The notes under the pieces are model-generated. The model was not told the DNA's origin and did not search any database. It saw nothing but the letters and a program-made list of their open reading frames with translations. Both the position numbers and the translations under genes were made by a program. Below are positions 56,331-64,000 of a DNA stretch of 64,000 nucleotides, in pieces; within the stretch, counting starts at the first letter, position 1; the number at the start of each line of letters is the position of its first letter. This DNA is from Massariosphaeria phaeospora. Its lineage: Eukaryota; Ascomycota; Dothideomycetes; Pleosporales. The stretch covers positions 2,294,001 through 2,358,000 of the forward strand of contig JAADJZ010000002.1 of assembly GCA_011032825.1 (NCBI GenBank), read 5' to 3'.

Positions 56331-57802
56331 CTAAATGACATCCCTCGTAACCGTCACATCAGTGGTCACTATCACACCATCTTTAGCGTCTTGCGTTCCC
56401 GTTCCCGTAGTCGTTCCAGTTGGAGATAGGCTGGGCTTGCGGTCCAGAAAAGTCAGCTCCATTTCGTCCTCGCGATTTCCGCCATGAGCATACGACCTTG
56501 ACGTGCCACCCGCACGACTGATGGCTTTGCCGGAGCTGGTTTGCATGTAGCCGTTGGTGCTGCGATTGGACGTGTTCGTAGGGGTTGATCGCACGATGAG
56601 GGTTTTGAGGGCAGGGAGGGAGACCACGATTGTTGCTGTGCATAGTTCGGCCGTGCACCATAGGTCTGTAGGGTGTTAGGCACACAGATGAGAGGGATAC
56701 TAGATGCGGAGAGATATGCGGAACAAGGGAAGAGTAGACGTACTGCCAGATGCGTCATCAACACTGTAATCCGTTGCCGTGTATACAACAAACCGCGCAA
56801 GGCTTATAGCCATTGTAATGACACCCAAGGAAAAAACACCAATTAGTCCGATCTTCTGCCGCCGCCGGAGCTTGAGACAGTTGATGATGAAGAAGGGGAG
56901 ACCAAAGACTACAGGCGAGCGCGCTCAGTCAGTGGAAAAGTGCGACATTTGTATCGGATTCACTTACGGAGTAAGTCGGTGGCGATGTTCAACGTCCAGT
57001 TAATTATTAGGGCATTATAGCTGTTCCATGTCGAGTTCGACTGATTTTCGATGGACCTTGTAGAGAAAAGGCGTCAGCATAAGAAACATCCGAATGATCA
57101 GGGTTGGGTATACCATACCAATTATCAGAGATCGTGTTCGCAATGAAAGTGTCGGTCGAGATAGTGGCAATGAAGGTAACCAGTAGGAAGGCCGCGCCTG
57201 TGTATACCGCTATGCGGAGACGCCTGAATCCTGATGGGATCAACCACCAGTAGAACGCAATGAGAGAAGCTTTCGGGAAATAGAGCCCAAAGTCAAAAAA
57301 GTAGCAGGATAAGAAGACTGTCTAGGGGCGAGACGTGTGTGGTTAGTTCTCTTCCGATGTTTGCCATTCAAATGCGGTAACTTACCTTTAAGTAATCCAC
57401 AGAATCAGTCAACAGATCCTCATCTAGCGGGTGATCGATTTGGATCGAAAGCGATTTGATGGACTAAAGATTGAAGTTCACTTAGCAAGTGCCTTGTGGT
57501 ACATATGTATAGAACATGTAGGGACTGCGTACACAAGCAACCCAACCCGCTGTGCATACCCATCCGCCCCATACGAGATAGTCTGGAAGCGTCAAGGCGC
57601 GGTGTTCTAACTTGATTCGAATGAAGCATCGCAAGACGCTCACAGCCAACGCAACACCGAGTAGGAGAGCTTGGATAGCCTATGCAATGTTAGCAGAGAT
57701 TCAAAGTAAACAGATGAGGCTCCCTCGCTATGAGCTCGAGAGAACTTCTCCGAGATCGACAGTAGATGGTAAAGCACTCACAATAGATGTCACAAGCTGC
57801 AT
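56331..57802 (-). CDS. SAT4-family rhodopsin-domain membrane protein (second), 345 aa
   Basis: Seven exons on the minus strand: 57802-57782, 57679-57533, 57463-57386, 57321-57119, 57056-56968, 56908-56744 and 56665-56331. Six introns of 59-102 bp are all GT..AG, and the sum is a multiple of three. Spliced landmarks: start MQLVTSIAIQALLLGVALAV; loop IRIKLEHRALTLPDYLVWGG; WVCTAGWVACSIKSL; IDHPLDEDLLTDSVDYLKTV; YFPKASLIAFYWWLIPSGFR; STWNSYNALIINWTLNIATD; LKLRRRQKIGLIGVFSLGVI; SGNLWCTAELCTATIVVSLP. The 95-residue tail is hydrophilic, Ser/Thr/Gly-rich. The stop codon is 15 bp from a truncated transposon, so the original C-terminus or 3' UTR may have been altered. Not tandem to the first SAT4 gene (15 kb apart). 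Confidence 0.85.
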
Positions 57803-60144
57803 TGCGAGAGAATGTAGCCCACCGTGGGACGCTCAAGAGCTGTTGCTATCCGACGTGCAGTATGAAGTGGGACGGGGGAGCGGCTGTTGATGGAATTCTT
57901 ACTCTACATATCGCAGAAAAGTGATAAGGGAGATTGTAGACGGGAATCATGCCAGAGAAACATACGTCGGCTTTGTCGTGGACACACGGCACGACTACTC
58001 ATGTCTATTTGCCGCGGTAGGTTCATGAATCGCATAGCTGTAGGCCATGTTAGCGTCCGACTACCAGCGCCGTCAGTCGAGAACAGCCGGAGCTAGTATA
58101 CGCCGTCGACTGTCGTTGTCGTACGATGTTATACGCTTCTTAGTAGCGAGCCTGTTCTTTGCAAGCCAGTGAGAGAGGTAGCCGTGGTGAATGCGCCGAC
58201 AGTGAAAACGGACACCATGCAGCATGGAAGGATATCGGTAAAAGGCTTCGGAGAGAGATGCGCAAGGTGGAATTGTGTTTTGTCAGCTCTAATCTAAAGC
58301 TGCACAATCGTACACAGGAAGCAGTGCTGCATGCGGCCTTTCGCCTATCAACAAAGTTGGTAAGGCGTAAGCCTTGTGTGGATCTCCCGCGGTGGGGCCG
58401 AGATCTCCAAGCGGCTGGCGTGATGCAAGCGCGGTGGTAGTCCAAAGTTTAAACCCAAGTCCACGGCACCACGATGCACGATGTCTTCCCCTGGATGGTT
58501 CCTTGGGTCTCGATGAAAGTCTAGGCGCCATTAGAGTTTCGAGCGACGATAACGAGTCATATTTCGCCGTGAACTCCACCTCCTGGCCCAATAGTATCGC
58601 GGGTCAAGGACGGAGAAGGCATTATATTTGACGTGGTGCGGTTCTCCAACCAATGGCAGGTCGCAGGTCAGCTGCCGATGGGTGCATCTTGATCTGACTG
58701 GGTTCGGAGCCGGGTCGTAGACAGATAGCACGCGGTATGGCAGCCAAAGTCTGTTCTTTTGTTGAGCCTCGTGTGGCGCTACCTGCACTTCGGTGAGCCT
58801 GCGTTCATCTGCGTCTCCAAGATCGACTGCGCCGTATCTGGCAGTGATGCCGGATGAAGTGGGCTTTGGAAGGACGGCAGGTCGCACGTCCGCGTCCGCG
58901 TCCGCGTCAGGCTGGTCTGAGACGGGAGCGGTCGAGCGCGGTTGCGTGCAGATAGCGACGCGTGAGAAAGACGAGCACGCGGCGGGGGCGAGAACGGGGT
59001 CATCAAGCGACGGTTGATGGACGATGGTTGATGGTTGATGGACGATAGTTGATGGTTGATGGTGGATGGTTGATTGGTGAGAGGCGTGACGGGTGCCAAG
59101 ACGTCGGCCCGGCGTCAGCCTGGAGCCGATGCCGGTCTTTCTTGGACTCAACTGCCAGGGGAACCCTCTCACGCCTCCATAACTGCAACTCCTCCCTCGC
59201 GTTTGCCAAGTCACTGCCGGCACCCCAGCCATGGAAGCTGGCCGCACTATACGATTGGCCCGACCGTCGTCCGCCGTGCCCCTGCGGCGGGTTGTAGAAG
59301 CCTAGAAGGCCGCGCTGAGAGCCCGAATCTTCAAGCGGGTATGTGCGCCTTCTGTCCAAGCCCTCCAGCTGTTCTGCGTCGGCGAGGCTAACCTCACGCC
59401 TGACTGCAGCCCTTCCCCAGCGTCGTCGCCACCTCCGGCGCCCACCTCGCTACCCGACCCAGCACCCCCGCCGCACAATACCGTGTACCGTGATCTCTCC
59501 TAGTGGCTAGAGAACTGCGCCAGTGGTTAGAGGCCCGCCGCGTCCATCGCCGTCACACTCGTGCCAAACGACACGGATGGGAGACTGCAGATGACTGCCG
59601 GCCAGGGCATACACCTCTTGAAGCCTGCCAGCGGGCTCTCGAAGCATGTCTCGAAGCTGTCGAGGAATCGGGAAGCACGCTCAACTTGATGCCGGTTTGG
59701 AAGACGAGGCCGACTGTTCTCCGCGCTCCGTCTTTGCGGAGCTGGTAGAACAAGCGACCGAGGTCAACGGTGGAACAAGATGAAGACGTGGAGGATTGCC
59801 CCACTTTTTCACCACCTGCCGCCCGGAACCACCACAGCCTCCTTGTGGGAAGAGCGAACAGGCGCATGGAACGGACAATAGTTATTGTGCGACGGGAGAG
59901 GTTGGTCAAGGAACTCGGAGGTGCAACGCCCATGATGGACAAGGCCGCTGCAAGCCGCGCCGTCTTCCAGCTACTGTCGGCCTCGAAGACGTCCATATCT
60001 CTGACTGAAGACCACGCTCTGTGTGAGTACGGGTCACGGAAGATGATATGTCGATCACAGGGCTTATATGCTTTCTGGGAAGGTTGGTTTTTGACTACGT
60101 GGGTGTGCCATACAGCAATTCAATGTCTTCACCACCCCCTCCGT
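57803..60144. other. Gene-poor interval
   Basis: Many overlapping frames, none recognisable. A minus-strand frame at 58531-59247 crosses a minisatellite. The plus frame 59503-59748 (LEACQRALEACLEAVEE) looks weakly protein-like. 59770-60588 (+) runs antisense into the HET gene and is probably a shadow. Simple arrays: GTCCGC repeats near 58888-58908 and the minisatellite listed separately. Confidence 0.4.
59011..59078. repeat. GATGGTTGATG minisatellite
   Basis: About 68 bp of imperfect GGTTGATGGACGAT / GGTTGATGGTTGATG units on the plus strand. The opposite strand reads HQPSTIVHQPSTI in a chance frame. Confidence 0.85.
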
Positions 60145-60351
60145 TCAACAGATCCTGATGCCCTGCCAGGAAAACCCCTTTATTGCGAGCACCTCACCAC
60201 TCATCCATCCATGGATGTACGCATCGCCAACCACACGATACTCTGTTCCACTACCTCCAGGCCTCAGCACGAATGGCGCCTTCGCCCCTGCAAACACGCA
60301 CAAAACATCGCCCGGTCGCGCCTGCTGCGGTGTCCACCCGATATAACCCTT
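60145..60351 (-). other. Conserved C-terminal HET-protein segment beyond the premature stop
   Basis: After the TAA at 60354-60352 the same frame continues for 68 codons to a TGA at 60147-60145. It encodes the usual end of HET-domain proteins: KGYIGWTPQQARPGDVLCVF, AGAKAPFVLRPGG, VVGDAYIHGWMSGEV and GFSWQGIRIC. No intron can remove the stop: the only GT..AG pair around it is 14 bp. Confidence 0.8.
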
Positions 60352-61875
60352 TTACGACTTACAGAAGTTGACTTCCGTCGACACCCCCATGGCATATCGT
60401 TCATAGCGCAACTGCTCGTTCCGCAGTTCCGTGTCGTCAACTGCCAAAGCAACATCTCCTGTGATGTAGAGACTGAGTCGCGTATCGAGGTAGAACGGCC
60501 CGTATCCGTCTGCGGCACGACCATTGCCCCTCAGTCCGGGCAGCTGGACGGTGTCGGCGATGGCCGCGCGCCACCATGCTTCCGATGAGGTTTCGCCGGA
60601 AGGATATGTCGCGGCGTCGTAGAGATCGTGGCACTTCCTGTACCATGAGCACGGTGAGGGCTCGCTGGTCTCTGCCCATGTTTCGTAGCTCAAACAGTCT
60701 TGAATGGTGTCGACGATGAAGCCTGAGGCAATCAGCACGTGCGGGTTGTGAGCGTCGAAACTGAGGTGCGGCGTCGACCCGCCATGTGCCTGATGCGTCT
60801 CGGTGTGATGGCTATATGCCCGCTGCGTCTTGGTTTGCAGCGCATAGTTCGGGACCCAGGACGGCGACAGATGAGTCGACGCCGGACCCAGAAAGGAAAC
60901 AAACGCGAGATCGGCAAAGGGGTCCGGACTGTCTTGGTAGAGAATCCGGGCCGTGGACTCATACACGTGTGCAACAGGCGCCGAATAATCCACGGTGATG
61001 GCATCCGCCTCGGCCTCCTCAATCAGTCCCAGAATAGCATAGATCTTGTCCCTCGGGTTCAAGCATTGCAGGCCGAGGCCGACGCGCAGGAGGAAGCCTA
61101 GCCGTTGGGGCGTGTTCTTTGCGAATGACTGGCGGATGTCGCACATGTGGCCGACGTGTGCGCAGCGGCCGTAAATGGGCATGCCGCCGTAGGCGTCGAA
61201 GTTGGAGCAGATGGCTGCGGCGACGGCGCTGATAGCGCTCCAGGAGGCGCTGTATGTGGACCAGTGAATCACCGGGCTGCCGGCTACAACGAGCTCTTGC
61301 AGGATCCACATGCGGGTAAACCACGCGCGCATAAAGAACTCCTCGAGGGCCGGCAGAGTGTCGACATTTCGTGCTGTTTCGCGCGCGATGAAGTCTCGAA
61401 TCGAGGCAACGGGGCCCGTTCTCGTAGAGACAGTTTGGAGGATCTGTTCAACGGCGTTGAAGACGTCGTGTGCAATCTTGTCGAGCAGCAGGCCCGGGCC
61501 TAGCCATATAAGCACGGCTTTGGCGGTAGCATACACCTTCTTCATCAACTTGACCTGCGAGCTGCGTTCCGGGATATTGCCTTGATTGATGCAGATGGCA
61601 TCCGCCCACAGCGTCCGCGGCCGCTCCCGATCGCGATAGGACACCAAAGCGTGGAAGATGTTCTCGCGGACCGGGAACGCTTGCCCGTCAAGAAGGATGT
61701 GATGGGTTAGAGCGTCGGCACCCCACGTGTAGGATATGGCGTCATAGTCCGGATTCTCGCTCAGTCTGGCATGCGCGAGCCGGCAAGACAGCTCGGCGTT
61801 CTCGTCTCCGGGCTCGAGGATCAGCAGCCGGATGCCGTCGTTGTCGGCTATGTCCTGGTATGTGTGAGTGGACAT
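60352..61875 (-). CDS. HET-domain protein, truncated by an in-frame stop
   Basis: Heterokaryon-incompatibility type protein; HET domains in fungi trigger programmed cell death after non-self recognition and act in the cytoplasm. The 507-codon frame starts at 61875. HET domain: DAISYTWG (residues 45-52), LWADAICINQGNIPERSSQV (89-108), VYATAKAVLIWLG, FMRAWFTRMWILQELVVAG and LNPRDKIYAILGLI. The middle contains SWVPNYALQ and a variable region. The frame stops at TAA (60352) where a Gln codon (CAA) would fit, and the conserved C-terminal segment follows in frame (60145-60351). The allele therefore lacks about 68 residues, unless the stop is read through. A TA microsatellite lies 86 bp upstream of the start. 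CDS status versus pseudogene depends on whether the N-terminal domain alone is active. Confidence 0.85.
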   Translation of the reverse strand: MSTHTYQDIADNDGIRLLILEPGDENAELSCRLAHARLSENPDYDAISYTWGADALTHHILLDGQAFPVRENIFHALVSYRDRERPRTLWADAICINQGNIPERSSQVKLMKKVYATAKAVLIWLGPGLLLDKIAHDVFNAVEQILQTVSTRTGPVASIRDFIARETARNVDTLPALEEFFMRAWFTRMWILQELVVAGSPVIHWSTYSASWSAISAVAAAICSNFDAYGGMPIYGRCAHVGHMCDIRQSFAKNTPQRLGFLLRVGLGLQCLNPRDKIYAILGLIEEAEADAITVDYSAPVAHVYESTARILYQDSPDPFADLAFVSFLGPASTHLSPSWVPNYALQTKTQRAYSHHTETHQAHGGSTPHLSFDAHNPHVLIASGFIVDTIQDCLSYETWAETSEPSPCSWYRKCHDLYDAATYPSGETSSEAWWRAAIADTVQLPGLRGNGRAADGYGPFYLDTRLSLYITGDVALAVDDTELRNEQLRYERYAMGVSTEVNFCKS

Positions 61876-61960
61876 GGTGCGGACGGAAGGGGGTCGAGTT
61901 TGAGATGAGATGATGGGAAGGGATACTTGAAGAAGCGACGAGACGAGGCAACACTTGCAC

Positions 61961-61987
61961 TATATATATATATATATATATATATAT
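61961..61987. repeat. TA dinucleotide microsatellite
   Basis: Thirteen uninterrupted TA repeats plus a T, 86-112 bp upstream of the HET gene start; it could serve as or displace its TATA element and is likely length-polymorphic. Confidence 0.95.
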
Positions 61988-64000
61988 GCTGTAAGATTCT
62001 ACAGCCTTGCGGCTCCGAGGAGGTTGCCTACTCAGCTCAGGCAAAGCGCAGGGCTTCCAATTGCAACATCAGACCGGAAAAAAACGAGGCCAAGAGCAAG
62101 GCAGGAAACCCTGCGTGCCTTCTTGCCAACAGACGACAAGAGAAAAGCCCACTCACCATTAGTATGCCTGTCGATCTCCAGATGCAGAGCGAAGGTCACC
62201 GGTAGAACACAGCACAGCCATCAATCAGAGGACATGTTAGATGTTTTCTTCGCACAGCCCCACCTGCAGCTGCGCCCACGTAATCGGAAGACTAAGCCAG
62301 ATATAGGGCGCTAAGCGAGGACTCTTGACAGCCTCACCGCGTGGTCTTGAACACAGGTGGTCAAGGTTCAAGGGGACTACAGGTGCTAGAATACGAACCA
62401 CTGCACAGAACTGCATGTTGCCTAGTTGTTGAGGCTATCATGGCTGTTAGGTATGTGATAAACAGACAATGCGGATATTGCAGGCATATATACGTTATCT
62501 ATCCACCCTACCTTTAACCGTCAACAACCTGTACCCCACGCATCTCCATCCATCTCCGCGCCTTCACACACGCGCTGCGCCCAGGCGCGTTCCTGATCCC
62601 ATGTTTCGATGGTATCGACATCGGCGCCGGCACGGTGACGTTCATTTTGGAGCCAGGAGTGGCAGCAGTAGCAGTATCTGTCCATGCAACTGGACTCCTA
62701 CCACTGCCTTTTCCCCTGCGGGCAGATGTGGGCTACTTCAGTGCCTTCAGTGCATGCCCTTAAGCCCACGCTGATCCAGCTGAACTCGTCATCCGTCATG
62801 TTGCTTCCGCATGCCCGTGTATATCTTCTCAACGACTCCGGTACAGAGCACATCGCTCTTGGGTTGAGTATGGCAAGTCGTTGAAATGAAGAGAAACCAC
62901 GACGGCTTGCCCCAGACGATGGTGGTTGTTTATTGCGGGATGGCGTTCGCGTGGAGGGCCAACGGACGAGAGCAATCAAGTTTCGTCGACGACGTGAGGG
63001 CTTGACGAGATGTATGCATGCGGCGGCTGAAGCTGAGGCTAGGAGCGGCGAGACTTCGTGCTGGAGCTGTGCCGCCCAAAATAGTCATACCTGAACTCTT
63101 GCAGCTCGATTCGCTTAAAATCTGAGTATGAAGGAAGCTCGCCGGTCGACGTTCCGCGGAGGTGTCGTGGTGATGAACAGCATCTCCCAGGACACTCCAA
63201 TTGCGCCGCCCCTTTATCAGGCGTTTGAAGTGACCCGTAGACATTGCTAGGATCGTTTTGGCGCTTTGCGTTCGTTGTCAGTGGGGAGAGAAATAGTAGA
63301 GTCGGTGAATAGTATCGGGACAGCGGCACGGCCAGAAGAAAGCGGCGTCGCCTTCCAAGGTTGGTAAGCTAGTCAAGAGCCAGTGCATGAGTCCAAGAGT
63401 CGGTATTTGAGCCGGTTGCAAGCTAAGCCATGCTCATTGAGCAGTTGAGAGCGACTACACGGGTAGGGGGAGACGTAGCACCGCAAGAACGACCCCCGCA
63501 GCCAGCCTCTTCTTGTTCCTCGAAACAAAGTCCCATGTCTGAACCCCCTTCTTTTTTACGCCAGCCCAGGTCCTTGTCAAGAAGTCTGGTGGCCGTGGCC
63601 CCAAGAAGTCTGGTAGCGCTGGTTCGGTCGGCGCGCGCGTCCGGTACCTGGGCCATGAGTGTCGGCGATCCTCTCGGCGGCGGGAGGCGTCGCGGGCGCA
63701 ACGTTCGTCCCAAAATTTCTTAGTATTTCTCCTCTGACGGTCGCGGGAGGGCCTGTTGATACCGACTCGGGCTGCTCGGGTCAGCACATGGACTTGATCG
63801 GAGGTTCAATAGCATACGCCTGTTCTGGGTAGGTTGGGGTAGCCCAGGTCTTTTCTTCTTGATTACGACTTTGACTCGGGAGATATCGTGTGGCTTGGAT
63901 GCTGCGACGCCTGTGAGGAATTAGCCATTGAACATATTGGTTGATGCCGAAAAGTATACTTGGACGAGGAGTGCGAGGCATGGCTCGAACTCATGCAAAT
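61988..64000. other. Right-hand interval without supported genes
   Basis: On the minus strand around 62535-62690 a Cys/Trp-rich reading (MDRYCYCCHSWLQNERH, then DTIETWDQERAWAQRVCEG) looks like a last exon, with an acceptor TGGTAG before it, but upstream exons are not clear. Elsewhere only overlapping frames. A 13-bp repeat CAAGAAGTCTGGT occurs twice near 63578-63612. Confidence 0.35.

Noticed and set aside
60355..60368. Tiny intron removing the HET stop codon
   Set aside because: The only GT..AG pair spanning the stop is about 14 bp, far below the minimum for spliceosomal introns, and it would break the frame.
59770..60588. 272-codon plus-strand frame
   Set aside because: Its second half is antisense to the conserved HET-protein C-terminus, and the first half matches nothing known.
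63965..63998. tRNA-like B-box (GAGTTCGAGCC on the minus strand) at the window edge
   Set aside because: The stem pairing is poor (9-base loop) and the 5' half would be outside the window, so a tRNA cannot be supported.
1..64000. CRISPR arrays, bacterial operons, rRNA genes, biosynthetic gene cluster
   Set aside because: Introns, splice signals and gene families are fungal; no spaced repeats of CRISPR type, no rRNA-like sequence, and no polyketide or peptide synthase genes were seen near the transporter or oxidoreductase.

Overview
The window looks like nuclear DNA of a filamentous ascomycete (Pezizomycotina; Dothideomycetes is my guess from the gene families, not shown). Genes carry short GT..AG introns of about 45-115 bp with CTAAC/CTGAC branch motifs. 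The families are typically fungal: RTA1, SAT4/rhodopsin, HET, FAS1, BYS1, AA9 and berberine-bridge-like oxidoreductases. Decayed DNA transposons carry stop codons that fit CpA-to-TpA (RIP-like) mutation.

Layout. 1-16.8 kb is a normal gene-bearing stretch: a secreted FAD oxidoreductase cut by the window edge, an RTA1-type membrane protein, an unknown large membrane protein, a GPI-type fasciclin protein, a glycerate kinase, an MFS transporter and a secreted BYS1-like protein. 16.8-19.5 kb holds two small intron-containing genes that only appear after splicing by eye, plus a pseudogene copy of the tail of a gene at 50 kb. 19.7-22.8 kb is a complete hAT transposon with terminal inverted repeats (TIRs) and an 8-bp target duplication, but a dead transposase. 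23.9-28.5 kb is a strongly C-skewed tract without genes, which flips to G-rich near 28.5 kb. An AA9 lytic polysaccharide monooxygenase lies at 29.0-30.2 kb.

30.2-41.2 kb is gene-poor. A SAT4 protein follows at 41.2-42.6 kb, then decayed coding sequence at 43.7-45.7 kb, including an F-box/LRR-like relic. 50.0-51.8 kb has an ORFan and a convergent gene with a probable GC-AG intron. 52.5-56.3 kb holds two pogo/Fot-type elements that abut head to tail; the second has lost its 3' end beside a second SAT4 gene (56.3-57.8 kb). A HET-domain gene (60.1-61.9 kb) is interrupted by an in-frame stop with conserved sequence beyond it.

I see no single co-regulated cluster. The strongest unexplained signals are a 44-bp module found twice, each time between different 11-12 bp direct repeats (7.2 and 49.3 kb); a tandemly duplicated exon plus intron at 18.6-18.9 kb; the exact abutment of the two Fot-type elements; and the 4.6-kb C-skewed tract. 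All exon joins are inferred by eye from splice signals, phase and family similarity.
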